Shown piece by piece: positions 26,622 to 35,359 of a stretch of DNA of 64,000 nucleotides; within the stretch, counting starts at the first letter, position 1; each line of letters begins with the position of its first letter. The DNA is from an uncultured Bacilli bacterium (GTDB lineage: Bacteria; Bacillota_I; Bacilli_A; RF39; UBA660): assembly GCA_934089275.1 (NCBI GenBank), contig CAKOJJ010000001.1, positions 1-64,000 of the forward strand, given 5' to 3'. A program made the translations under genes and the position numbers. The notes beneath the pieces were generated by a model that was not told the origin of the DNA, did no database searches, and was given only the letters and a program-made list of their open reading frames with translations.

Positions 26622-27812
26622 ATGAAATTAGTAAGTATTAATACAGTATGTAATGGATCAACGGGTAAAATCATGGGTAGTATCTCAAGAGAAGCAAGAA
26701 ACAATGGTTTTGAAGTGCTTTGCATTTATGGAAGAAGAAAAGGTTATACTGATATACCTTGTAAAAAAATAGGTGGACCGCTTTCTTTTCTTTACCATAT
26801 ATTTATAACAACTATCTTTGACGCTCATGGTCATGGTTCATATTTTAAAACAAAAAAGATAGTTCGCGAATTAAAAAAAATTAATCCTGATATCATTCAT
26901 TTACATAATATTCATGGTTATTACATCAACTATAAAATATTATTTGACTACTTAAGAAATGAATATCAAGGAAAAATATTTTGGACTCTTCATGACTGTT
27001 TACCGATGACTGGTCATTGTGCATATTTTGACTATATCCACTGTGATCGTTGGAAGAAGGGGTGTCATGACTGCCCAAACAAGAAAAAATATCCCATAAG
27101 TTTAGTTTTTGATCGTTCAAAAAAGAATTATGAAGAAAAGAAAAAATTATTTGCTGATCCTAGAATAACTATCATAACGCCATCAATCTGGCTTCAAGAT
27201 ATCGTATCTAAGTCATTTTTGAAGGCATGTAATGTTAAAACAATAAATAATGGAATTGATTTAGAAATATTTAAACCTAAAAAAGATGAAACCATTTATG
27301 ATAAATACAATATTCCTAGAGATAAAAAAGTCATTTTAGGAGTAGCAAGTATTTGGGAGAAGCGTAAAGGATTTGACGATTTTTTATCTTTAGCTGATAA
27401 AATAAGCGATGAATATGTTATAGTCTTAGTAGGCTTAAATGATAGACAAATCAAAAGCGTAGAAAACTATAAGAATATAATTCCGATAAAGAGAACAGAA
27501 AATCAAAATGATTTAGCAGTTCTTTATAGTCTTTCTTATTGTCTTTTAAATCCAACATATGAAGATAATTATCCAACAGTAAACATTGAAGCTCTTGCAT
27601 GCCATACAAGAGTAGTTTGTTATGATACTGGAGGTTGTGTTGAACAAGCTGAAAACAAAAATGTCTATCTAATAAAAAAACAAAGCAAAGAAGAAAATAT
27701 CAAAAATATTTTAAAGACGATTTATTCACTTAAAGAATATCAAGAATATGATACATCCCTTTATAGTGATAAACTCTTTGCTAAAAAAATTATTGAAGAA
27801 TATAGGAAGTAG
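26622..27812 (+). CDS. Glycosyltransferase family 4
   Basis: 396 residues, GT-B fold. The N-terminal half has TVCNGSTGKIMGSISREA (acceptor-side glycine motif) and WTLHDCLPMTGHCAYF, with CDRWKKGCHDCPN, a cysteine-rich insertion common in WcaC-like transferases. The C-terminal half has GVASIWEKRKGFDDFL and NPTYEDNYPTVNIEALAC, the ExxxE nucleotide-sugar site. Sugar unknown. Confidence 0.88.
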   Translation: MKLVSINTVCNGSTGKIMGSISREARNNGFEVLCIYGRRKGYTDIPCKKIGGPLSFLYHIFITTIFDAHGHGSYFKTKKIVRELKKINPDIIHLHNIHGYYINYKILFDYLRNEYQGKIFWTLHDCLPMTGHCAYFDYIHCDRWKKGCHDCPNKKKYPISLVFDRSKKNYEEKKKLFADPRITIITPSIWLQDIVSKSFLKACNVKTINNGIDLEIFKPKKDETIYDKYNIPRDKKVILGVASIWEKRKGFDDFLSLADKISDEYVIVLVGLNDRQIKSVENYKNIIPIKRTENQNDLAVLYSLSYCLLNPTYEDNYPTVNIEALACHTRVVCYDTGGCVEQAENKNVYLIKKQSKEENIKNILKTIYSLKEYQEYDTSLYSDKLFAKKIIEEYRK

Positions 27813-27820
27813 TTGGTTTT

Positions 27821-28924
27821 ATGAAGGTACTATATTATACAAATATACCTGCACCTTATCGAGTAAAGTTTTTTAATCAATTAAGTAAACATGTTGATTT
27901 AACCGTTTTATTTAATGGAGATAGAAATGAGACATATCGTAATAAAGAATGGTTTAAAAATAATAACTTTGAATTTGAATTTATAAATCTTAAAAAATTT
28001 GCTTTATTTCAATTAAATAAACTTCTTAATGAAAATCATTATGACGTTGTAATAATTGGAACATATGCCAATATGAATGGAGCAATATTAAATATTTTAC
28101 TTAGACATAAAAATATTAAATTCTTTTTAAATGCTGATGGTGGAGTAGTTCCTAAAAAAGAAACTCGCATCTCGAAATATTTAAAGACAAAATTTATATC
28201 AACAGCAACATATTATCTAAGCACTGGAAAAACGACCAACGAGTATCTTTTAAATTACAAGGCTCGTTTAGAAGATATTTATATTTATCCTTTATCATCT
28301 ATTGAAAAAAGTGATGTTTTATTACTTCCAATAAAAATGGAAGAGAAACTTAAACTAAGAAAATCTGCTGGTTATAATTACAAGAGATTATTTGTAAGTG
28401 TTGGTTCGTTTATTGAAAGAAAAGGTTATGATCTATTTTTAAATTCTCTTTTAATTAGCAACAATGAAAAGAATGGTTACATAATCATCGGTGGTGGAGA
28501 AGAAAAGGAAGACTACGAAGAATTTTTAGAAGAAAATGATATCAAAAATGTTCATTTTATTGATTTCTGCGATAAAGAAAAGGTTTTTGAATATTATAAG
28601 ATGAGCGATGTTTTTTTCTTTCCGTCAAGAGAAGATATTTGGGGACTTGTTATCAATGAAGCCATGAGCTGTGGTTTACCAGTAATTGCAACTATTGAAA
28701 CTGCATCAGCTAGAGAAGTATTTAAAAAAAGTCAACTTTATCATTGTGACAATATTCGTGCTCTTTCTAAAAAGTTAGAAGAATATTCATTAAAAAGTGC
28801 TTTAGACCTTTATAAAGAAGGATTAAATAACTTAGAAATAAGTTCTAAATATACAATTGAAAATATGGTTGATGAGCATTTAAAAATATTTGAGGAGGTA
28901 GAAAAACGTGAAAAGAAAAATTAG
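27821..28924 (+). CDS. Glycosyltransferase family 4
   Basis: 367 residues. The N-terminus YYTNIPAPYRVKFFNQL resembles the PimB/RfaB-like group acting on lipid-linked acceptors. SVGSFIERKGYDLFL and PSREDIWGLVINEAMSCGLPVIAT mark the donor-binding half with ExxxxxE. It overlaps the following GT2 gene by 17 bases. Confidence 0.88.
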   Translation: MKVLYYTNIPAPYRVKFFNQLSKHVDLTVLFNGDRNETYRNKEWFKNNNFEFEFINLKKFALFQLNKLLNENHYDVVIIGTYANMNGAILNILLRHKNIKFFLNADGGVVPKKETRISKYLKTKFISTATYYLSTGKTTNEYLLNYKARLEDIYIYPLSSIEKSDVLLLPIKMEEKLKLRKSAGYNYKRLFVSVGSFIERKGYDLFLNSLLISNNEKNGYIIIGGGEEKEDYEEFLEENDIKNVHFIDFCDKEKVFEYYKMSDVFFFPSREDIWGLVINEAMSCGLPVIATIETASAREVFKKSQLYHCDNIRALSKKLEEYSLKSALDLYKEGLNNLEISSKYTIENMVDEHLKIFEEVEKREKKN

Positions 28925-29687
28925 TATTATAACAGTTTGTTATAACTCCGCATCAACAATTGAAGATACTATAAAATCCGTTTTAGCTCAAAAATACGAT
29001 AACTATGAGTATTTAATAATTGATGGATTAAGTAAAGATAACACATTAGATATCGTAAAAAAGTATGAAAGTAAATTTAAAGGAAAAATGAAAGTTATCA
29101 GTGAAAAAGATAAAGGTCTATATGATGCCATGAATAAAGGAATAAAACTTTCAACTGGCGATATTATTGGTATCATAAATTCTGACGATGTTTTAATTGA
29201 TGAACACGTTTTTGAAAAAATTAATGAAGCTTATACTGATGAAACTGATGTTTTATATGCTAATCTAATTTATTGTGATTCTACATTAACTCATCCTATA
29301 AGAGATTATATAAGTGGTAAAAGAAAGAAAAACGAATGGTGTCCAGCACATCCAACAATGTATATAAAAAGAAGTGTATTTGATAAAGTTGGTTTATATA
29401 ATTTAAATTATAAGGTATCATCTGATTATGATATGATGGTAAGAATCAATAAAGCAAATTTTAATTTTACTTATTTAAATGATTATTTAGTATTAATGCG
29501 CTTAGGTGGAGTAAGTAATGGTTTAAAAGGATATGTAAATAATTTTAAAGACGCATATAGAATTTTAAAAGATAACAAGATATCTTTTCCTTTTTTGAGA
29601 ACTCTAAAAAGAAGTATAAAAACTGTTTTTCAATATTTAAGAACATATTTTCATAAACCTAAATTTGACTTAACAAGCGAAAAATAG
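28908..29687 (+). CDS. Glycosyltransferase family 2
   Basis: 259 residues, starting at GTG 28908 with an excellent GAGGAGGT ribosome site inside the upstream gene. SIITVCYNSASTIEDTI, IDGLSKDNT and IINSDDVL (metal site) define the GT-A fold; WCPAHPTMYIKRSVFDKVG and SSDYDMMVRI are typical of WcaA/WbbD-like enzymes. Last transferase of the main run. Confidence 0.88.
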   Translation: MKRKISIITVCYNSASTIEDTIKSVLAQKYDNYEYLIIDGLSKDNTLDIVKKYESKFKGKMKVISEKDKGLYDAMNKGIKLSTGDIIGIINSDDVLIDEHVFEKINEAYTDETDVLYANLIYCDSTLTHPIRDYISGKRKKNEWCPAHPTMYIKRSVFDKVGLYNLNYKVSSDYDMMVRINKANFNFTYLNDYLVLMRLGGVSNGLKGYVNNFKDAYRILKDNKISFPFLRTLKRSIKTVFQYLRTYFHKPKFDLTSEK

Positions 29688-29718
29688 TAGAATAAGCAAG
29701 CAAAGGGAGAAGTAAAAA

Positions 29719-30024
29719 ATGGGATATCAAACTGAAGGTTTTGAAGTGGATTCTGCTGCTGAAAGCATGATAGCTAATGAATTAAGAATTTTATCAGATT
29801 CTGATCTACAACGTGCTTTGCAACTAAGCAGTTACGAAGTAGAATATATTGCTTATGCTGTTAGAATTCATGCTTTAAGTGTTGCAAGTCAAATTATTAA
29901 TAATGAAGAAGTAAATAAATCTTATGAGTTAGCTCAAGAACAAGTAGAGCAATCAAAATTTAAAACACCAGATTCAAATACAAAACATAATACTTATCGT
30001 TTATCTAAAAAACCAAATGAATAA
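29719..30024 (+). CDS. Small hypothetical protein
   Basis: 101 residues, soluble, mostly helical, without a signal peptide or recognisable motif. The ribosome site AAAGGGAGAAG is good and codon use matches its neighbours, so it is probably real. It sits between glycosyltransferase genes and is followed by its own terminator. Confidence 0.6.
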   Translation: MGYQTEGFEVDSAAESMIANELRILSDSDLQRALQLSSYEVEYIAYAVRIHALSVASQIINNEEVNKSYELAQEQVEQSKFKTPDSNTKHNTYRLSKKPNE

Positions 30025-30050
30025 AAATAGATGTCAACATCTATTTTTTT
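30025..30050 (+). terminator. Terminator after the small hypothetical gene
   Basis: AAATAGATG/CATCTATTT with a TCAA loop, followed by a T run. Confidence 0.8.
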
Positions 30051-30059
30051 TGTTATAAT
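30051..30059 (+). promoter_or_regulatory. Extended -10 promoter of the Alg14/Alg13-like pair
   Basis: TGTTATAAT immediately after the terminator and 20 bases before the next start codon. Confidence 0.5.
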
Positions 30060-30079
30060 TAATTAAAGGGAGATGTCTC

Positions 30080-30550
30080 ATGAAAAAGAAAAAAGTTTTA
30101 TTTGTTTCAAGTATTGGAGGTCATTTAACCCAAATGCTAGAACTAAAAAAGATCTTTAACGATTATAATTATTTACTAGTAACTGAAAAATCAGATGTTA
30201 CTCTTAATTTAAAAGATAAATATAATGTCGTGTTTTTTAAATATTGTAATAAGAAAAACTTTTTAAAATATTTCTTAATAAACGTTTTAAATGCTTTTCA
30301 TTCAGTATTTTTATTTATTAAATTTAGACCAAATGTAATCGTAACAACTGGTGCAAATACATGTGTGCCTTTATGCTATTTAGGTTTTATTTTTAGAAGA
30401 AAAGTAATTTATATTGAATCATTTGCTAAACAAGAAGGAAAAACTTTATCAGGAAAACTTGTTTATCCTATAGCAACACATTTTATAGTTCAATGGGAAT
30501 CAATGAAAAAATATTATCCTAAAGCAATATATATGGGAGGTATTTATTAA
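30080..30550 (+). CDS. Alg14/PssD-like glycosyltransferase subunit
   Basis: 156 residues. KVLFVSSIGGHLTQMLEL is the N-terminal half of the GT28 family; ANTCVPLCYLGFIFRRKVIYIESFA is the acceptor-side region. One hydrophobic segment could bind the membrane. Alg14-like proteins need a partner carrying the donor-binding half, here the next gene. The two overlap by one base. Confidence 0.88.
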   Translation: MKKKKVLFVSSIGGHLTQMLELKKIFNDYNYLLVTEKSDVTLNLKDKYNVVFFKYCNKKNFLKYFLINVLNAFHSVFLFIKFRPNVIVTTGANTCVPLCYLGFIFRRKVIYIESFAKQEGKTLSGKLVYPIATHFIVQWESMKKYYPKAIYMGGIY

Positions 30551-31017
30551 TGATATTAGTAACACTTGGAACTCAAGATCAAAAATTTTATAGACTTTTA
30601 GATTATATTGAAAAATCTAAAATAAAAGATGAGATAATTGTTCAAGCCGGAGGATCTTCTGATTATGTAAGTAAAAAAATGAAAATCTTCAAATTTATAA
30701 ATTATGATGAAATGAACAAACTTATAGATGAAGCAGATTTAATAATTACTCATGGGGGAACAGGAAGTATTTTAACTCCATTAAAAAAAGGAAAAAAAGT
30801 AATCGCAATTGCTAGATTAGAAAAATATGGAGAACATATAAATGATCATCAAAAAGAAATAGTTTCTCTTTTTAAAAAAGAAGGATATATTTTAGAACTA
30901 GATGAAAATAATAATTTAGATGATTTGGTAAAAGAAGCTAAAAAATTTAAAGTAAGAAAGTATGAAAGCAATACTGAAAACTTTATCTCAGGATTAAAAA
31001 AATTAATTGATAATTAG
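30550..31017 (+). CDS. Alg13/PssE-like glycosyltransferase subunit
   Basis: 155 residues. MILVTLGTQDQKFYRLLDYIE and ADLIITHGGTGSILTPLKKGKKVIAI are the donor-nucleotide-binding half of GT28 (as in MurG). EHINDHQKEIV is conserved in PssE. With the upstream subunit it forms one split transferase acting on a lipid-linked acceptor. Confidence 0.9.
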   Translation: MILVTLGTQDQKFYRLLDYIEKSKIKDEIIVQAGGSSDYVSKKMKIFKFINYDEMNKLIDEADLIITHGGTGSILTPLKKGKKVIAIARLEKYGEHINDHQKEIVSLFKKEGYILELDENNNLDDLVKEAKKFKVRKYESNTENFISGLKKLIDN

Positions 31018-31041
31018 AATGCATATATGCATTCTTTTTTT
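31016..31041 (+). terminator. Terminator closing the polysaccharide locus
   Basis: AGAATGCATATATGCATTCT, a perfect palindrome, followed by a T run. Confidence 0.85.
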
Positions 31042-31075
31042 ATTTGTCAAAAAAGGTGTAAACAAGGAAGTTGTC

Positions 31076-31108
31076 CTTGAAAATCGGGGGGGGTATTATA
31101 AAATAAAA
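31076..31108 (+). promoter_or_regulatory. Poly-G promoter-like block, copy 2
   Basis: Identical to 289-321: TTGAAA (31077-31082), eight G (31086-31093), then TATTATAAAAT. GTGTAAAC (31056-31063) keeps the same 21-base offset as copy 1, while the bases between differ. Because a terminator ends just upstream (31041), the promoter of the next gene must lie here. Confidence 0.55.
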
Positions 31109-31128
31109 TAGAAGAAAGTAGGTAGAAT

Positions 31129-32322
31129 ATGAAAAAGAAAAGTATGCTTATAGTAGCAATATTACTAATGGCAATAGGCTTTGCAGCAGTATCAACAACA
31201 TTAGTAATAAATGGAAATGCAAAAGTAAGCGAAAATGAAGAAGATTTCAGTGTAATCTTCACAGCTGCAAATTTAGATGGAAATAATGTATATAATTCAG
31301 TAATAGATGATACCAAGAAAATAATTAATTTTACAACAAGTGAATTAAAATGGTTACATCAAACTTCAATACTAACATATGAAGTAACAAACAACTCAAG
31401 TAATTATGATGCAGAAGTAAGTGTAACATGTGTACCAAAGGATGGAACAGCAGCAAAATACACAAGTATCAAAAATAAACTAGAAAATGATGCAACAGTT
31501 ATTAAAGCAAAAGAAACATTAAACGGAACATTAACAGTAACATTAGATAAAGTAACAACAGAAAATGTTACAGAAGAATATACATGTAAATTAGAATTTA
31601 ATGCCGTAGAAAGAGATACAATCGGCGTAGAAAATCAATTTCAAAAAGATAGTTGGACAATAATCGCAGCAAATGTAAAAGCAGGAAATACAAACAAATA
31701 TAATGTAGGAGATACAAAAAAAGTAGATCTAGGAGATTTAGGAACACATTATGTAAGAATCGCAAATATGAGTGCATGTACAACCGAAACAAGTGAAACA
31801 GCATGTGGATTTGTAGTTGAATTTGCTGACATAATAACAACTCAAAAGTTTATTGTTGATTTTACCTCAATAGGAGGTTGGGAAAATTCAAATGCACGTA
31901 CATATATAAGTGGAACTTTATTTAATTCGTTGCCAACTGATTTACAAAGTGTTATAACTTCAACAAAAGTAATATCAAGTCACGGCAATAACAGTGGAGA
32001 AACAAACTTTGAAACACAAGATAAATTATATTTACTATCCAGTGAAGAAATATATGGTGATTTTGCAAGTTCATCTAGTTCTCAATCAGATACATCAATA
32101 GGAACATCAAAGCAATTAGATTATTATAAAAATTTGGGAGTAACAACAAGTAATTATGCAGGAGCAATAAAACAATATAATGGAAAAGCTTCATCTTGGT
32201 GGCTTCGTTCAGTTAGTTTTAGTAAAGATTACAATGGTCTAGTGGTATCAACAAACGGTTCACATAGTTCTTCTTCAGTTCCTTCAACTGATGGTATATC
32301 ACCAGCATTCCGAATCGTATAA
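31129..32322 (+). CDS. Secreted or surface protein with C-terminal DUF6273-like domain (paralogue 2)
   Basis: 397 residues, same architecture as the protein at 343: hydrophobic N-terminus, beta-rich middle, and a C-terminal domain ending in SSWWLRSVS and GISPAFRI. The N-terminal 48 codons are almost identical at DNA level; the middle is similar; the last 40 residues between WWLRS and GISPAF are unrelated (Ser-rich here, Asp/Gly-rich in paralogue 1). The ribosome site is GTAGGTAG. A variable exposed tip on a conserved stalk is the simplest reading. Confidence 0.8.
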   Translation: MKKKSMLIVAILLMAIGFAAVSTTLVINGNAKVSENEEDFSVIFTAANLDGNNVYNSVIDDTKKIINFTTSELKWLHQTSILTYEVTNNSSNYDAEVSVTCVPKDGTAAKYTSIKNKLENDATVIKAKETLNGTLTVTLDKVTTENVTEEYTCKLEFNAVERDTIGVENQFQKDSWTIIAANVKAGNTNKYNVGDTKKVDLGDLGTHYVRIANMSACTTETSETACGFVVEFADIITTQKFIVDFTSIGGWENSNARTYISGTLFNSLPTDLQSVITSTKVISSHGNNSGETNFETQDKLYLLSSEEIYGDFASSSSSQSDTSIGTSKQLDYYKNLGVTTSNYAGAIKQYNGKASSWWLRSVSFSKDYNGLVVSTNGSHSSSSVPSTDGISPAFRIV

Positions 32323-32331
32323 TTAATCTAT

Positions 32332-32362
32332 AAAACAACGTATGTGAACTACGTTGTTTTTT
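32332..32362 (+). terminator. Terminator after surface protein 2
   Basis: AAAACAACGTA pairs with TACGTTGTTTT and runs into T residues. Confidence 0.85.
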
Positions 32363-32413
32363 GTTGATGTATAAAATCTTAAAATAAACCTAAACTAATC
32401 ATAGGTGGTAGTA

Positions 32414-33373
32414 ATGAAAAAGAAATTAATAATTGGGCTTGCATTAATGAGTATTTTTCCATTTAATGTTTATGCCTATTCAAACTATATATATGCTGGT
32501 GGAGATAACATCGGTATTGAAATATCTTCTAAAGGAGTAATGGTTGTTGGTTTTTATGAAAACTTAGAAATTAATAATAAAATAAAAGTAGGAGATTATA
32601 TTGAAAAAGTAAATGGTAATGTTGTTTCTGATATTGAAGAATTAGTTAATCTTGTAAATAAATATCAAACAAATGGTAAAGTTACTTTAACTTTAAGAAG
32701 AAAAAATAAAGTATTTGATATTGAATATGATCTTATAAAAACGGAAAATAAATATAAAACAGGTTTATTTGTTAAAGATTCTATAAGTGGAATTGGAACA
32801 CTTACATATATTGACCCTGAAACTAAAATATACGGTGCATTAGGTCACGAGATAATAGAATCGAATTCTAAAAACGTTGTAGACATAGAAGATGGCTTTA
32901 TTTTTGAAAGTAATGTTTCTAGCATCGATAGAAGTTATGATGGACATCCAGGTACCAAAAATGCAAGATTAAATAAAAATAACAAATATGGATCAATTGA
33001 AAAGAATACTAATAAAGGAATATATGGAAAATATTATGATGAAAAGAATGTTTCGTTAGTTGAAGTTGGTGAAAAAGAAGATTTAAAATTAGGTGAAGCA
33101 ACAATAAGAACTGTGCTTGATAATAAAGAAATTAAAGAATATAAAATAAAAATAACTAAAATAGATAAGAAAAGTGATACTAAAAATATATATTTTGAAA
33201 TAATTGATGAAGAACTATTAAGTAAAACTGGAGGAGTAATTCAAGGAATGAGTGGTTCGCCAATTCTTCAAAACGGAAAAATATTTGGTGCTGTTACCCA
33301 TGTAGTGGTTGAAAATGTAAAATCAGGATATGGAATATTTATTACAACAATGTTAACTGAAGGAGAAAAATAA
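32414..33373 (+). CDS. spoIVB: SpoIVB-type S55 serine peptidase
   Basis: 319 residues. A signal or anchor (MKKKLIIGLALMSIFPFNVYA) is followed by a PDZ domain (about 25-110) and the S55 protease domain with GTLTYIDPETKIYGALGHEI (His) and QGMSGSPILQNGKIFGAVTHV (catalytic Ser in MSGSP). In Bacillus, SpoIVB is secreted from the forespore and triggers pro-sigma-K processing. ATG 32414 is preferred over the in-frame GTG 32405, which overlaps the AGGTGG ribosome site. The usual neighbours recN and spo0A are absent. Its presence points to a spore former or a recent descendant. Confidence 0.9.
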   Translation: MKKKLIIGLALMSIFPFNVYAYSNYIYAGGDNIGIEISSKGVMVVGFYENLEINNKIKVGDYIEKVNGNVVSDIEELVNLVNKYQTNGKVTLTLRRKNKVFDIEYDLIKTENKYKTGLFVKDSISGIGTLTYIDPETKIYGALGHEIIESNSKNVVDIEDGFIFESNVSSIDRSYDGHPGTKNARLNKNNKYGSIEKNTNKGIYGKYYDEKNVSLVEVGEKEDLKLGEATIRTVLDNKEIKEYKIKITKIDKKSDTKNIYFEIIDEELLSKTGGVIQGMSGSPILQNGKIFGAVTHVVVENVKSGYGIFITTMLTEGEK

Positions 33374-33412
33374 AATTTATAATATGATATAATTACTCTA
33401 AGAGGTGTAATT

Positions 33413-34141
33413 ATGAATAGATGTGTAATTGGAATATTGCCTTCATATTATTGTGAAAATGAAAATCCATACTCAGAATATTATAAATATAATTGTATAT
33501 TTGCAAGAAAGTTACTTGAAGCAGGTGGTATCCCTGCTGGAATGATGTTTAATGGAAATAAATTGGATTACAAAGTTTTAGATTTGTACGATGGCTTTTT
33601 AATTACTGGTGGAAACAAGATAAACGACTTTGTATATGAAATACTTTATTATGCCTATAAAAATAATAAACCGGTTTTAGGTATTTGTATGGGAGCGGAA
33701 TCAATTGATATTTTCAGTTTATTACTTGACTCCATAGAAAAAGATGGTGGAGAAATAACTCGTGAAAAAGTAGAAAATTATTATAAATCGTTAAAAGAAA
33801 AGTATGGTTCTGCTTTAAGAAGATTAGATCCAGGAAACATACATAATAACAATATAATTGACGGAAACGTTGAAGCTACAAAACACGAAATTACAATTGT
33901 TCCAAATACAATTGCTAGTAGAATATTTCCTGATAAACTTTTAGTTCCAAGTATGCATAACTACGACTTTCATGCTGTAGGTAGTCATTTCAAGGTAAGT
34001 GCCACAGCAAGTGATGGCGTTAGTGAAATCATCGAATGTACTGATCAAGATAAATTTATCTTTGGAGTTCATTTTCATCCGGAACTTATCAAAACCGATG
34101 TATTTGATTATTTCATTAATTACGTAAAAAATAATAACTAA
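33413..34141 (+). CDS. Class I glutamine amidotransferase-like protein (peptidase C26)
   Basis: 242 residues. VLGICMGAESI holds the nucleophilic Cys, and FGVHFHPEL the catalytic His, as in gamma-glutamyl-GABA hydrolases (PuuD-like). The oxyanion region is ITGGNKINDF. It may hydrolyse gamma-glutamyl compounds. The elbow reads GICMGAE rather than the usual GICRGxQ, so the substrate may differ. The ribosome site is AGAGGTG. Confidence 0.82.
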   Translation: MNRCVIGILPSYYCENENPYSEYYKYNCIFARKLLEAGGIPAGMMFNGNKLDYKVLDLYDGFLITGGNKINDFVYEILYYAYKNNKPVLGICMGAESIDIFSLLLDSIEKDGGEITREKVENYYKSLKEKYGSALRRLDPGNIHNNNIIDGNVEATKHEITIVPNTIASRIFPDKLLVPSMHNYDFHAVGSHFKVSATASDGVSEIIECTDQDKFIFGVHFHPELIKTDVFDYFINYVKNNN

Positions 34142-34189
34142 AAGAAATGTAAAGTAACTTTAAAAGTGTAAACAATTGACAAAATATTT

Positions 34190-34197
34190 GTTATAAT
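34190..34197 (+). promoter_or_regulatory. Extended -10 promoter of the Hpt/receiver pair
   Basis: TGTTATAAT overlapping these bases; the nearby TTGACA (34176-34181) is only 10 bases away and cannot be its -35. Confidence 0.4.
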
Positions 34198-34220
34198 ATA
34201 CCTAGAATAGAGGGTATGAT

Positions 34221-34577
34221 ATGAATACACAATTACTAACAGATAATGGAGTAGATATTAATCACGCATTAGAACTACTCGGAGATATGGAAATGTTTAA
34301 TGACACTTTAAAAGATTTTTTAGAGGAAAGTAAAACGCGTATTCCAAATATAATCTCAAGTTTTAATAATAATGATATGGAGAACTATGCAATTTTAGTT
34401 CACGCAATGAAAAGTGATTCCAAATATTTAGGATTTACTAAACTTGCAGAAATGTCTTATGAACATGAAATGGCTAGCAAAAACGGCGATATTGAGTATG
34501 TAAAGGCAAACATCAACCCATTAATAATTGAAGCAAATAGAATAATTAATTTAGTTAAAACTTATTTGGGAGTGTAA
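34221..34577 (+). CDS. Histidine phosphotransfer (Hpt) domain protein
   Basis: 118 residues, one Hpt four-helix domain. The phosphorylated His is in LVHAMKSDSKYLGF (about residue 56). It stands alone, without a kinase domain, two bases before a receiver protein. In a phosphorelay it would pass phosphate between a hybrid kinase encoded elsewhere and that receiver. Confidence 0.85.
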   Translation: MNTQLLTDNGVDINHALELLGDMEMFNDTLKDFLEESKTRIPNIISSFNNNDMENYAILVHAMKSDSKYLGFTKLAEMSYEHEMASKNGDIEYVKANINPLIIEANRIINLVKTYLGV

Positions 34578-34579
34578 TT

Positions 34580-35302
34580 ATGGATATAAGAGCTATTGTT
34601 GAAAACATTCCTAATGTGATTGCTTCTTTATATGAGTCGATTTATGTCATAAATAAAACTAATAATAAATTTTATGAGATAAAATATACTGGAGAAGAAC
34701 TTAGAATTTCAGCTCCACTTGAATATGACAAAATAAACGATGTTATGCGTTCATATAAAGAATTTAATCCCGACTTTTTAAACGAAACAGAGTTTAAAAA
34801 AGTTCTTGTTACTAATGATAATAAAGAAAAATTAGTAACTCTTATAACTATGGAAGAATATAAAATTATATTCGTAGTTGATATAACTATAAAAATAGAT
34901 GGAAATGTTTTAAGAAACAAAATAATAATTGCTGATGATTCGCCAGTTATAACAAATTTCTTTAGTAAGATATTTAGAAATGAATTTGAAGTAATTGTAG
35001 CTCACAACGGAAAAGAAGTTATTGATTTGATAGATCAATACAAAGACGATTCATTAGTTGGTTTATTCTTAGATTTACAAATGCCAGTTATGAATGGTTT
35101 CGAAGTTCTTGATTACTTCAAAGAACATGATTTATTTAAGACGTTACCAGTATCTATAATAAGTGGAGAAGATACTGAAGAGGGAATTAAACGCGCAATG
35201 TCTTATCAAGGTGTAATTGATATGATTCAAAAACCATTTGATGCAACATCAATAAGAGCGATAGTTGACAAGACAGTTACATTTAGTCCCAAATATAAAT
35301 AG
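34580..35302 (+). CDS. Receiver-domain protein with unknown N-terminal domain
   Basis: 240 residues. The C-terminal receiver (about 110-238) has IIIADDSP, the phospho-acceptor Asp in GLFLDLQMPVMNGFEVL, and the conserved Lys in QKPFD. The N-terminal 105 residues are a small alpha/beta domain with no family I recognise. No DNA-binding output domain follows. Probably the partner of the Hpt protein. Confidence 0.85.
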   Translation: MDIRAIVENIPNVIASLYESIYVINKTNNKFYEIKYTGEELRISAPLEYDKINDVMRSYKEFNPDFLNETEFKKVLVTNDNKEKLVTLITMEEYKIIFVVDITIKIDGNVLRNKIIIADDSPVITNFFSKIFRNEFEVIVAHNGKEVIDLIDQYKDDSLVGLFLDLQMPVMNGFEVLDYFKEHDLFKTLPVSIISGEDTEEGIKRAMSYQGVIDMIQKPFDATSIRAIVDKTVTFSPKYK

Positions 35303-35304
35303 TT

Positions 35305-35334
35305 AAGTTATAGTTTAAAACTATAACTTTTTTT
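35305..35334 (+). terminator. Terminator after the receiver gene
   Basis: AAGTTATAG/CTATAACTT with a 7-base loop and T run. Confidence 0.8.
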
Positions 35335-35359
35335 GTTAAAATAATATTGGAGGTAATTT

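Noticed and set aside
6982..31017. Genomic island borders for the polysaccharide locus
   Set aside because: No integrase, tRNA junction or attachment repeat was seen at either end; only the surface-protein paralogues repeat, and they lie outside priA/glyS on one side.
34167..34181. TTGACA as the -35 of the Hpt gene
   Set aside because: It is only 10 bases from the TATAAT, far too close; the extended -10 explains the promoter better.
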